The notes under the pieces are model-generated. The model was not told the DNA's origin. It saw only the letters and a program-made list of their open reading frames with translations, and did no database searches. 5,372 bases of DNA from Chloroflexota bacterium. Lineage in GTDB: Bacteria > Chloroflexota > Chloroflexia > Thermomicrobiales > UBA6265. The translations under genes were made by a program, and so were the position numbers. Every line of letters starts with the position of its first letter. Position 1 is the first letter of the stretch. The DNA lies in contig JAEVYR010000582.1 of the NCBI GenBank assembly GCA_023392645.1, forward strand, positions 1 to 5,372, written 5' to 3'. This document shows positions 1 through 5,372 of the stretch, one piece after another.

Positions 1-71
1 CACTGTTGCGGGTCGCGCCGTTATCATACAGAACGGAACGCGACCAGGCATCTCAGGGGTAGGAGTACGGC

Positions 72-1771
72 ATGGGCTTGAAGCGGGCGCAATCTGTCCT
101 GACGGTCGCAGCATTGGCGATCGCCACCATGCTCGGCGCACTGCTGTCACCGACCGGCACGCCACCACCGTCACCCCCGGCCCGGCCCACAACCCCTGCA
201 CTAGACGCTGCCGCGACACCGCACGCCACGCCGGCGGTCGCGGCCGGAGAACTCTCCCCGGCGATCCTGCCCGACCAACGCGTCGCCGTGGCCGAGACGA
301 CAGGCGCACTCCCTCGATACGTGATCGACGCGACGCTCGAGCCGCCCGCCGGCGATGGCGACCTCGCCACCATCGCCGGCACCATCGAGCTGCGCTACAT
401 CAATACCACCGGAAACCGCATCGACTCCCTGCCGTTCGGCTCTATCCCAATCTGCGCCAGTATGACACCGGCAGGATGCGGGTCGGCGATATTGCCGTCG
501 ACGGCAGGGCGGTCACTCCACGCGCGCCAGCGCTCCACGCCGTTCTGGCAAGCACTCCTGTGGCGACCCCCGCCGTGATCGGCGCCGACCTCATCCTCAT
601 CCTGGTGCCATTGCCCGAAGCGCTCGCGCCGGGCGCGGCCACCACCGTTTCCATGAGCTTCACGACGACAGTCCCGTCCGATCCGCCGGATGCCAGCGGA
701 CGCTTCCGCTACGAACCGGATCGCGACGCATGGGCCCTGTCCGGGTGGTACCCGATGCTTGCCGGCTTCGACCCCCGTTCCGGCTGGAATCTCGACCCAC
801 CCGCGGCGTGGAGCGATGTCACCTTTGGCGAGGCCGCGCTCTACGACGTCACCCTCGACGCATCCGAGGACCTTGCCATCGTCACTCCCGGCGTCGAAGC
901 GGACAGTGATGACTCCGGCGGGCGTCGTCGTTTCGCGAGCGGACCCGCCCGCGAGTTCGCCCTGTATGCCGCTCCCGCGCTGCAGGAGACACAGGCTGAA
1001 GCGGCGAACGGCACAACCGTCGTCGTTCACCATCCCGTCGAGAGCGAGGCCGGTGCTCGGCAAGTGCTCGCGTGGGCCACCGACGCGCTCGAAACGTTCG
1101 ACGCGATGTACGGAAACTATCCATATGCGGTGCTGGATATCGTCGCGGTACCCGGAGTTACGGGGCTGGAGTTCTCCGGCATGATCTGGATCGATGCGGC
1201 ATTCGTCGCCGATCCCGCCGGATCCGGCTCGCGGCCCGGCGCGATCGAGTTCCTGGTCGCCCACGAGGTGGCGCATCAGTGGTGGTACGGCCTGGTCGGC
1301 AGCGACCCGCAACGTCACGCGTGGCTCGACGAGGGGCTCGCGGAGTACAGCGCGGTGCTGTACTTCGAACAAGTACACGGACCGGATGCCGCGCAGATGC
1401 AGATCGGCCAGGGTCTGACGCTACCCTACGCCACCATGCTGGTCACCAGTGGCGACCAAATCGTCGACCAGCCGGCATCCGCCTTCCCGGATGACGCGAC
1501 CTATTTCGCAACCACCTACAGGAAAGCCGCGCTCGGATTCGAGGCGATGCACCAGGAAATCGGCCACGACGCCTTCTTCGCCGCGCTGCGCGACTACGCA
1601 GAGACCCATCGCTTCGGCATCGCCACTCCGCAGGACCTTCTCGACGCGTTCGCGCGATCGAGCGACGCCGATGTCGGCGGTCTCTGGCACCTGTGGTTCG
1701 AGACGGCCAGCGGTCAGGTCCGGATCGTCATGGAGCCTGAAGCCGGTACTACGCCGCCTCCCGCCGGCTGA
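72..1771 (+). CDS. Secreted M1-family zinc metallopeptidase (aminopeptidase-like), interrupted by a one-base frameshift
   Basis: Probable exported zinc peptidase of the M1 (gluzincin) family, hydrolysing peptides outside the membrane. The start ATG at 72 follows AGGAG at 61-65 with a 6-base gap. Residues 1-27 form an export signal: basic MGLKR, then a hydrophobic stretch to about LLSPTG, with no lipobox cysteine. A Pro/Ala/Thr-rich linker follows to about residue 70. Reading is in one frame through F122 (435-437) and continues in another from L124 (440) to TGA at 1769-1771; one inserted base gives a continuous protein of about 566 residues reading LPF-R-LYPNL. The substrate-binding (GAMEN-like) loop is GLEFSGM (365-371, bases 1163-1183). 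The zinc site is complete: HEVAH at 398-402 (1262-1276), then 18 residues, then E421 (1331) in WLDEGLAEY. Y483 in TTYRKAAL is a candidate catalytic Tyr. The family assignment is firm; the substrate is unknown. It is shorter than classical aminopeptidase N and appears to lack the large C-terminal helical domain. No gene precedes it in the window. Confidence 0.88.
435..442 (+). other. Frameshift point in the M1 peptidase gene
   Basis: The upstream frame reads ...DSLPF up to TTC at 435-437 and then gives non-family residues until a stop near 578. The frame entered at CTC (440-442) reads LYPNLRQYDTGRM, the expected continuation of the M1 N-terminal beta domain. TTC-GG-CTC lacks one base compared with an expected TTC-CGG-CTC, so loss of one C at 437/438 explains it. 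There is no slippery heptamer here to suggest programmed frameshifting. Either an assembly or read error or a real recent mutation is possible. Confidence 0.85.
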
Positions 1772-1846
1772 TCTGCCTCAGCGCGAGGCGTTGCCATCGG
1801 ACCCCGACCGGCTGGAGCGAGCAGCATGTCGTTGCGGCAGGAAAGG

Positions 1847-2677
1847 CTACCTCCGGACCGGCTTCCACCAGATGATCGACCTTGGGTTCGGCTCATCCTC
1901 TCTCGGCCAGAGCTCACCGTCGCGCTCGACCGTCAGGTTCGGCATCGCCGCGCGCAGGCGTTCCTCGGCCGCGGTCCCCACCCCGGCGTAGACCCGCCGC
2001 CGCAGCTCGGCGAACGCCTCTTCGGGTATGCCGAACGAGCGGACCTCCTGCGGCGGCAGGTCGATCACCTTCGGCTCCGCCCCGAACTCGCGCAGGACAT
2101 CAAGCAACTCGTCACGGCACGGCAGCCGCAGTCGCTCCTCGCCGTAGACCGCCTTCCAGAACGGCGCGATGACCTGTTGCGGCGGGTTGGCGAACGCGAC
2201 CAAAGCCGCGGCGCGGGTGGCGGTACGGTCGATCTTGCGCAGGAACGGCTCGATCCGCGGTATCCCGTAGGTCACATTCGCCGCGAAGACGAGCTCCGCT
2301 GGCCGGACTTCGGCCTCCTCCCATCGAATCGGGACCACCGTCACGTTCGTGACGCCCGCGCTCCGGATCGCCTCATCCAGCACCTCGCGCATCGCCGGCG
2401 ATGGCTCGACCGCCACCACCTTCCGCAGCCGGCGCCCGAGCGGCACCGCGTGGCGCCCACCGCCGGCGCCGACGTCGATCGCCGTGCTGTCCGGGCCGGC
2501 AAGCTCGGCAAGCGGGGCAACCGCGGGGTCTTCGGCCACATCGACCGGATGAAAACGGCCGGCGTTACCTTTCCAGATATCCGCGTCTGCTCGGTCGGAG
2601 CGAAGGCGCTCGGCCTGCTCGCGCTCCTCTCGCATCATCCGGTCGTGCCGCTCCGCCGCCGGCTCTCGCTCGCTCAT
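1847..2677 (-). CDS. Class I SAM-dependent methyltransferase
   Basis: A 276-residue cytoplasmic methyltransferase of the Rossmann-fold (class I) superfamily, transferring a methyl group from S-adenosylmethionine to an unknown substrate. Motif I, the SAM-binding glycine loop, is AIDVGAGGGRHAVPLG (residues about 66-81). The acidic residue of the second strand is in VVAVEPS (E91), which would bind the ribose hydroxyls. Further strands follow at VTVVPIRWEEAE and ELVFAANVTYGI. The N-terminal 40 residues are highly charged, helical in character and rich in Arg/Glu. I chose ATG at 2677 because GGAG (2686-2689) lies 8 bases before it; an in-frame GTG at 2698 would add seven residues (MRRGVTA) but would place that ribosome binding site inside the coding region. 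The stop is TAG at 1847-1849. It lies 45 bases downstream of the MpaB-like gene on the same strand and is probably co-transcribed. The substrate cannot be deduced; the sequence resembles the generic 'class I SAM-dependent methyltransferase' annotations. Confidence 0.85.
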   Translation of the reverse strand: MSEREPAAERHDRMMREEREQAERLRSDRADADIWKGNAGRFHPVDVAEDPAVAPLAELAGPDSTAIDVGAGGGRHAVPLGRRLRKVVAVEPSPAMREVLDEAIRSAGVTNVTVVPIRWEEAEVRPAELVFAANVTYGIPRIEPFLRKIDRTATRAAALVAFANPPQQVIAPFWKAVYGEERLRLPCRDELLDVLREFGAEPKVIDLPPQEVRSFGIPEEAFAELRRRVYAGVGTAAEERLRAAMPNLTVERDGELWPREDEPNPRSIIWWKPVRR

Positions 2678-2685
2678 CGCTGTCA

Positions 2686-2689
2686 CTCC
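2686..2689 (-). promoter_or_regulatory. Ribosome binding site deciding the methyltransferase start
   Basis: GGAG on the minus strand, 8 bases before the ATG at 2677. It falls inside the longer reading frame that would begin with GTG at 2698, which favours the shorter protein. Confidence 0.6.
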
Positions 2690-2722
2690 GCGTCGCACGT
2701 TCCTGCCGGACCGGCGATCGCC

Positions 2723-3661
2723 TCAATCGGCAGCACGCTCGTTTTCCGGCGTCGCCGACGCTCCCGCCGGATCCTGCTTGCGCATCTCGCGATTGACCCG
2801 CAGCGCCCTCGCGCCGAAGGCATGCGTCGTCGCCTGCTCGCGCATCTTCGGCAGCACCTGATCGTATGAAGGCGCCTTCGATGCCGCCGCTCGAATGATG
2901 CCGGTCGAAGCGAGCCCGAGGGCACCCCGCTGGACCGGCCCCCACCAGTAGCCATAGAGCTCTCGCATCTCGCGGGGCAGAACGTCCACCGCCGCGAGCT
3001 GGACCACACGCGTCACCACGTCGGTGATGCTCCGTGGCACCGTCCGTGGCACCATGATCGCCCGGATCCGCCCCGCCGCCGTGGTGTAGGCGAGTTTCGG
3101 CATCATCTCCTGAATACTCGCCTCGAGATCGGCGAACGTGGCGGGCACCGTCGCGGGGTCGAGCCCCACCAGGCGAGCGGCCACGCGCTGCTCGTCCACG
3201 AACCGGTCCTTTTCCTCGGGCGTCAGTGTCGGCCCCCACCGGTCGAACGCGCGCAGCAGCGCCCAGGGGATTGTGACATGCACCCACCGCAGGAGATCGG
3301 GCTCGTTGGCGGTATATTCCTCGCCCGTGTTGGGGTCGGTCGCCTTCATTCGGCTGTGGAGCCGGCGCAGCGCCGCGCCGGCCCGCTCCGCGGCCTCGGT
3401 GTCGCCGTAGGTCGTGGTCGTCGCATATTGCGTCGTCAGCTCGGCACGCAATCCGGGGTTGCGCTCGAAGGTCGACGCCTGCGCGAGCAACCCTGACACG
3501 CGAGGGTGCAGCATCTGGGCCAGCACGGCCGTGGCGGTGCCAATCGGGCCGGCGGGCGACACCATCACCCGCCAGGTCACGCTGTCAGGTCCAAACAGGC
3601 CGTCGTCGGCTGGCTGTGGCAGCGACGCGGCGACGCCTTCGGGTCGGACAGACGCACTCAT
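2723..3661 (-). CDS. MpaB/DUF2236-family oxygenase-like protein
   Basis: A 312-residue protein of the DUF2236 family ('oxygenase MpaB family'), related to the catalytic domain of the rubber oxygenase Lcp and to fungal MpaB. Characterised relatives are b-type haem proteins that cleave carbon-carbon double bonds; this protein's own substrate is unknown. Family signatures in order: LFGPDSVTWRVMVSPAG (22-38), LHPRV (51-55), TYGDTEAAERAGAALRRLHSRM (84-105), then GEEYTANEPDLLRWVHVTIPWALLRAFDRWG (113-143), with acidic TPEEKDRFVDEQRVAARLVGL after it. The WVH motif holds H128, a candidate haem ligand by analogy with Lcp (inference). The C-terminal half has DVLPREMRELYGYWW and a basic helix ending in KMREQATTHAFGARALRVNREMRKQD, followed by a loose Ala/Glu tail. 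No signal peptide is evident, so it is probably cytoplasmic or membrane-associated. ATG at 3661 is preceded by GAGGG (3668-3672) with a 6-base gap; the stop is TGA at 2723-2725. It is first in a probable two-gene unit with the methyltransferase. Confidence 0.88.
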   Translation of the reverse strand: MSASVRPEGVAASLPQPADDGLFGPDSVTWRVMVSPAGPIGTATAVLAQMLHPRVSGLLAQASTFERNPGLRAELTTQYATTTTYGDTEAAERAGAALRRLHSRMKATDPNTGEEYTANEPDLLRWVHVTIPWALLRAFDRWGPTLTPEEKDRFVDEQRVAARLVGLDPATVPATFADLEASIQEMMPKLAYTTAAGRIRAIMVPRTVPRSITDVVTRVVQLAAVDVLPREMRELYGYWWGPVQRGALGLASTGIIRAAASKAPSYDQVLPKMREQATTHAFGARALRVNREMRKQDPAGASATPENERAAD

Positions 3662-3841
3662 GGATATCCCTCACTCGTGGATTCATCGTGACAATACGGG
3701 TTCTCGGCCACATCGTAGCCGTGATTCCCGGTTCGCACAAATCGGGTCGTCAATTGCGTCCCCATGGGCCTCGTGCGCGTTCCGCAATGACGCCACAGCG
3801 AACGGCGTGCTCGTTCTCCGCGGAACTCTGGTCAATCGGGC

Positions 3842-3870
3842 TTGACCGCTGACCGTGCTGTCACTACACT
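3842..3870 (+). promoter_or_regulatory. Candidate sigma70-type promoter P1 of the Rad52-like gene
   Basis: TTGACC (3842-3847, 5 of 6 to consensus), a 17-base spacer, then TACACT (3865-3870, 4 of 6). The predicted transcription start, around 3877, would lie inside the adjacent palindrome at 3871-3896, so a protein bound there would block initiation. The spacing is ideal, but the -10 is only moderate. Confidence 0.5.
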
Positions 3871-3896
3871 GGATTTAGAACAGGTGTTCTGAATCC
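3871..3896. promoter_or_regulatory. LexA-like (SOS box) operator palindrome
   Basis: A 26-base inverted repeat: left arm GGATTTAGAACA (3871-3882), two central bases GG, right arm TGTTCTGAATCC (3885-3896), with a single mismatched pair. The core GAAC-AGGT-GTTC (3878-3889) fits the GAAC-N4-GTTC LexA box of Gram-positive bacteria, including the RNRY centre of the Bacillus subtilis consensus CGAACRNRYGTTYG; the flanking C is replaced by A. It sits directly after the P1 -10 box and 3 bases before a TATAAT box, an ideal place for a repressor. The downstream gene encodes a recombinational DNA-repair protein, which supports SOS control. No lexA gene is in the window, so the binding protein is inferred. 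Confidence 0.72.
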
Positions 3897-3899
3897 GAG

Positions 3900-3905
3900 T
3901 ATAAT
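3900..3905 (+). promoter_or_regulatory. Candidate -10 box (TATAAT) of promoter P2
   Basis: A perfect TATAAT hexamer in a GC-rich genome, 106 bases before the Rad52-like start codon. The expected -35 position (about 3876-3882) is occupied by the LexA-like palindrome, where only TAGAAC-type sequence is found, so the -35 match is poor. If used, the palindrome would cover its -35 region and repress it directly. Confidence 0.5.
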
Positions 3906-3919
3906 TGGGACCAGTGAGC

Positions 3920-3965
3920 GGGGTTCGGCGCCGCTCCACTGCACCCGAGAGTGGCGCCGAACTCC
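3920..3965 (+). promoter_or_regulatory. Long hairpin in the leader of the Rad52-like mRNA
   Basis: Bases 3920-3936 can pair with 3949-3965 in a 17-pair stem (15 Watson-Crick, two G-U), around a 12-base loop (3937-3948). The perfect inner part is GTTCGGCGCC (3923-3932) against GGCGCCGAAC (3953-3962). It lies between both candidate promoters and the ribosome binding site at 3997. No run of T follows, so it is not a normal intrinsic terminator. It may affect leader stability or translation, or act as a second protein-binding dyad. Confidence 0.55.
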
Positions 3966-3996
3966 TTCACGTATCAGCAAGCGCACGAGCGCGAAC

Positions 3997-4002
3997 GAGG
4001 AG
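3997..4002 (+). promoter_or_regulatory. Ribosome binding site deciding the Rad52-like start
   Basis: GAGGAG, 8 bases before the ATG at 4011. It favours this ATG over the in-frame GTG at 3951, which lies inside the leader hairpin and has no such site. Confidence 0.75.
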
Positions 4003-4010
4003 CAACGATC

Positions 4011-4454
4011 ATGGCCGTGGAAAAGCTGACCCCGATCACCCCCACCGGAGAGCGCAGCGCGGAAGAGATCCTCGACCTGCTTGGCAGGCGCTTCCGCCCA
4101 GAAGTGGTCCAGCAGCGCAAGATCGCGGGTGGCCGCCAGGTGGCCTATCTCCCGGTCTCCGCCGTGATCGACCGGCTCAACAAGGCCTGCAACACCTGGA
4201 GCTTCCGGATCGTCTCGCGCGATCGCGAGCTGATGCAGCTCAACCGCTGGAACGAGCAAACGCGCCGCAGCGAGCCGCGCGACGTTACGGTCAGCATCGT
4301 CGTGGGCGAGCTGGAGATTCCCGAGCTCGGCAAGCGCGAGGCGATCGGCGTGCAGGCGCTCGACGATGGCTCTGGTGAGGATCTGCTCAAGGGCGGCGTC
4401 TCCGACAGTCTCAAGAAGTGCGCCAGCCTCTTCGGCGTCAGCGTCGACGGCTGA
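4011..4454 (+). CDS. Rad52/22-family single-strand DNA annealing protein
   Basis: A 147-residue protein matching the Rad52/Rad22 N-terminal DNA-binding domain. Family members form rings, bind single-stranded DNA and anneal complementary strands in recombinational repair or phage recombination. Order of features: RSAEEILDLLGRRFRPEVVQQRKIAGGRQVAYLPVSAV shows the family's basic beta hairpin followed by Y46. Next comes VIDRLNKACNTWSFRIVSRD (52-71), equivalent to the VI-LN-G-W segment of eukaryotic Rad52. A variable loop rich in Arg/Asn/Gln follows, then VTVSIVVGELEIPELGKREAIGVQAL (92-117). It ends with the conserved helix VSDSLKKCASLFGVSV (130-145), which matches the 'TDGLKRALRSFG' signature. The protein stops there, with no Rad51-binding or RPA-binding tail. 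ATG at 4011 was chosen for its GAGGAG site. It appears monocistronic: own promoter region with a LexA-like operator upstream, hairpin terminator downstream. No phage genes adjoin it. Family assignment rests on motif recognition; sequence divergence in this family is high. Confidence 0.85.
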   Translation: MAVEKLTPITPTGERSAEEILDLLGRRFRPEVVQQRKIAGGRQVAYLPVSAVIDRLNKACNTWSFRIVSRDRELMQLNRWNEQTRRSEPRDVTVSIVVGELEIPELGKREAIGVQALDDGSGEDLLKGGVSDSLKKCASLFGVSVDG

Positions 4455-4494
4455 ACGCCACCGCCCATCGACTCCCCTTTTCAGGAACCTGACG

Positions 4495-4520
4495 CCCGGG
4501 CGGACCGCAATCCGCCCGGG
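4495..4520 (+). terminator. Probable intrinsic terminator of the Rad52-like gene
   Basis: A perfect 10-pair GC stem, CCCGGGCGGA (4495-4504) against TCCGCCCGGG (4511-4520), with a 6-base loop, begins 40 bases after the stop codon. Only a short ATTT follows, so the U-tract is weak, as is common in GC-rich genomes. It separates the Rad52-like gene from the TipA-like promoter. Confidence 0.7.
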
Positions 4521-4543
4521 ATTTCGCATGTGGTTCTCGCGGC

Positions 4544-4574
4544 TTGACCTTTCCGTTGCGTCAACCTCTACGAT
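4544..4574 (+). promoter_or_regulatory. Candidate MerR-type promoter with 19-base spacer
   Basis: TTGACC (4544-4549), a 19-base spacer, then TACGAT (4569-4574, 4 of 6 to TATAAT). Over-long 19-base spacers are characteristic of promoters activated by MerR-family proteins, which twist the DNA to realign the two boxes. A short dyad GTTG-N3-CAAC (4555-4565) lies in the spacer; a longer palindrome is not evident. The position, 50 bases before the TipA-like start, suggests autoregulation. Confidence 0.55.
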
Positions 4575-4581
4575 GGCCGCA

Positions 4582-4600
4582 GGTCGGGAGCGTCCCGGCC
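4582..4600 (+). promoter_or_regulatory. Small leader hairpin before the TipA-like gene
   Basis: GGTCGGGA (4582-4589) pairs with TCCCGGCC (4593-4600) around a 3-base loop, with one U-G pair. It lies just after the predicted transcription start and before the ribosome binding site. No role can be assigned. Confidence 0.35.
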
Positions 4601-4624
4601 GTGAGGCACGGAAAGGACTGCACG

Positions 4625-5372
4625 ATGCCATGGTCGATCGCCGAGGTCGCTCGCATGGCGGGCACCACCTCGCGCACGCTTCGTCATTACCACCAGATCG
4701 GGCTTCTGGAGCCGGCGAGCATCGGCGCCAACGGCTACCGCTACTACGAGCGCGAGCAATTGCTCCGCCTGCAGCGCATCCTGCTGCTGCGCGAGCTCGA
4801 CGTCGACCTCGACACGATCGGCGGGATCCTGGCTGGCCAGCAGGACCCCGCGGCCGCACTCCGTGCTCATCAGCGACACATCGCGCGCGAGCAACGGCGC
4901 CTGGAACGCCTTCAGCGCACCCTCGACCGAACGCTCGCGCACATCGAGAAAGGAACGCCCATGCCGGTTGAGGACTACTTCGAGGCCTTCGGCGAGAAGC
5001 AGCAAGAATACGAGCGTGAGCTCATCGAGCGTCTCGGCGACGATGCCAGGACGCACATCGAGGAAACGCACCACAACCTGGCCGGCTGGTCGAAGGGCGA
5101 CTTCGACAACGCCATGGCCACCTACCGCGAGGGGCTGGATCGCCTCGCCGTCCGCCTGCGAGCCGGCGACCCGGTCGTCGCCCCCGAGGTGCAGGCCATC
5201 GTCGCTGGTCACCGCGCCTGGCTGACGCAGTTCTGGACACCCGACGCGGCATCCTACGCCGGGCTCGGCGAGATGTACGCGTCGGACCCTCGCTTCCGCG
5301 ACCAGATCGACGCGATCGAGCCGGGTCTCGCCCACTACCTCCGCGACGCCATGGCGATCCACGCAGACACCG
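4625..5372 (+). CDS. TipA-like MerR-family transcriptional regulator (3' end cut by the window)
   Basis: A ligand-responsive transcription activator: N-terminal MerR winged-helix DNA-binding domain, coiled-coil dimerisation helix and C-terminal TipAS-type ligand-binding domain. ATG at 4625 follows AAAGGA (4612-4617) by 7 bases. Residues 1-70 carry WSIAEVARMAGTTSRTLRHYHQIGLLEP and NGYRYYEREQLLRLQRILLLRELDVDLDTIGGIL, the classic MerR helix-turn-helix and wing. Residues about 75-109 are a charged Arg/Gln/Leu coiled coil. Residues 113-249 match TipAS: YFEAFGEKQQEYERELIERLG, then GHRAWLTQFW, then LGEMYASDPRFRDQIDAIEPGLAHYLRDAMAIHA. TipAS-domain relatives (TipA, Mta, SkgA, AlbA) sense antibiotics or other hydrophobic compounds. 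249 codons are visible and S. lividans TipA has about 253 residues, so only a few are likely missing. No cysteine is seen, unlike TipA, which binds thiopeptides covalently through Cys. The regulated targets beyond its own promoter are unknown. The gene may continue into an operon beyond the edge. Confidence 0.9.
   Translation, partial: MPWSIAEVARMAGTTSRTLRHYHQIGLLEPASIGANGYRYYEREQLLRLQRILLLRELDVDLDTIGGILAGQQDPAAALRAHQRHIAREQRRLERLQRTLDRTLAHIEKGTPMPVEDYFEAFGEKQQEYERELIERLGDDARTHIEETHHNLAGWSKGDFDNAMATYREGLDRLAVRLRAGDPVVAPEVQAIVAGHRAWLTQFWTPDAASYAGLGEMYASDPRFRDQIDAIEPGLAHYLRDAMAIHADT
4949..4963 (+). promoter_or_regulatory. Internal ribosome binding site and ATG for a TipAS-like short product
   Basis: AAAGGA (4949-4954) lies 6 bases before an in-frame ATG at 4961, codon 113 of the regulator. 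The same GAAAGGA sequence precedes the full-length start at 4625. The internal ATG falls exactly between the coiled coil and the ligand-binding domain, so initiation here would give the free ligand-binding domain (MPVEDYFEAFGEKQQ...). S. lividans tipA makes its short TipAS product from an internal start at nearly the same residue (about 110). Use of the site here is inferred. Confidence 0.6.

Larger units (their letters stand above)
3662..4010. other. Divergent intergenic regulatory region
   Basis: About 350 bases without a credible gene separate the minus-strand MpaB-like gene from the plus-strand Rad52-like gene. The right half (3842-4010) holds two plus-strand promoter candidates, a LexA-like palindrome and a long leader hairpin, described separately. 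The left half (3662-3841) must contain the promoter of the MpaB unit, but I find no convincing minus-strand -35/-10 pair. It contains a small dyad, GAACG-N7-CGTTC (3800-3816), of unknown meaning. Local base composition here is less GC-rich than in the coding regions. Confidence 0.7.

Noticed and set aside
1..60. Promoter for the M1 peptidase (TTGCGG at 6-11 with TATCAT at 22-27)
   Set aside because: The spacer would be only 10 bases; the true promoter may be to the left of the window.
395..1378. A 327-codon open frame on the minus strand
   Set aside because: It is antisense to the M1 peptidase including its HEVAH site; a shadow of codon bias.
1775..1789. Small hairpin GCCTC-N5-GAGGC between the convergent genes as a terminator
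   Set aside because: Only five pairs and no T-run on either strand. The 75-base convergent gap shows no clear terminator.
1826..2869. A 347-codon open frame on the plus strand across the methyltransferase region
   Set aside because: It lies antisense to the methyltransferase, which has clear SAM-binding motifs; the translation is Arg/Pro/His-rich and resembles no family. Long antisense frames are common in GC-rich DNA.
2565..3287. A 240-codon minus-strand frame overlapping the MpaB-like gene in another frame
   Set aside because: Low-complexity Gly/Ala/Arg/Asp translation, while the overlapping frame carries the DUF2236 motifs.
3662..3760. Minus-strand promoter for the MpaB unit (TTGACG complement at 3748-3753; TATTGT complement at 3691-3696)
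   Set aside because: The two boxes are too far apart to pair, and neither has a credible partner at 16-19 bases.
3800..3816. Dyad GAACG-N7-CGTTC as a second LexA box
   Set aside because: The half-sites GAAC and GTTC are nine bases apart rather than four, so it does not fit the operator at 3878-3889.
3951..4010. Upstream GTG start for the Rad52-like protein, adding 20 residues
   Set aside because: The GTG sits inside the leader hairpin and has no ribosome binding site; ATG at 4011 has GAGGAG at a good distance, and the added residues are not family-like.
4568..5362. A 264-codon open frame on the minus strand
   Set aside because: It is antisense to the TipA-like regulator, whose MerR and TipAS motifs are unmistakable; the antisense protein shows no recognisable domain.

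Overview
The window comes from a GC-rich bacterial chromosome with tightly packed, moderately conserved genes. The gene families (secreted M1 peptidase, MpaB/DUF2236 oxygenase, Rad52/22-type annealing protein, TipA-like MerR regulator) and the protein style would fit Chloroflexota of the Thermomicrobia/Sphaerobacter kind. An actinobacterium is the main alternative. This placement is inference from gene content, not from a marker gene. I see no transposase, phage structural gene, tRNA, rRNA or CRISPR array.

Layout. (1) Positions 72-1771, plus strand: an exported M1-family zinc metallopeptidase of about 566 residues, split by a single missing base near 437-438. (2) Positions 1847-3661, minus strand, convergent with the peptidase: a two-gene unit, first an MpaB/DUF2236-family oxygenase-like protein (2723-3661), then a class I SAM-dependent methyltransferase (1847-2677), 45 bases apart. 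(3) Positions 3662-4010: a divergent regulatory region of about 350 bases. It carries a TTGACC-N17-TACACT promoter, a 26-base near-perfect palindrome with a GAAC-N4-GTTC core (the LexA/SOS-box pattern of Gram-positive bacteria), a perfect TATAAT box and a long leader hairpin. (4) Positions 4011-4454, plus strand: a 147-residue Rad52/22-family single-strand-annealing protein, followed by a strong GC hairpin terminator at 4495-4520. (5) Positions 4544-5372, plus strand: a MerR-type promoter with a 19-base spacer, then a TipA-like regulator that runs off the right edge just before its expected end.

The two most interesting points are regulatory. First, the Rad52-type gene appears to be under a LexA-like operator, which suggests a DNA-damage-inducible strand-annealing repair function encoded outside any visible prophage. 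Second, the TipA-like gene has an internal ATG (4961) with its own GAAAGGA ribosome binding site exactly at the boundary between the DNA-binding and ligand-binding halves. This mirrors the TipAL/TipAS dual-product arrangement known from Streptomyces lividans. The genes do not form one pathway; they are separate transcription units side by side.
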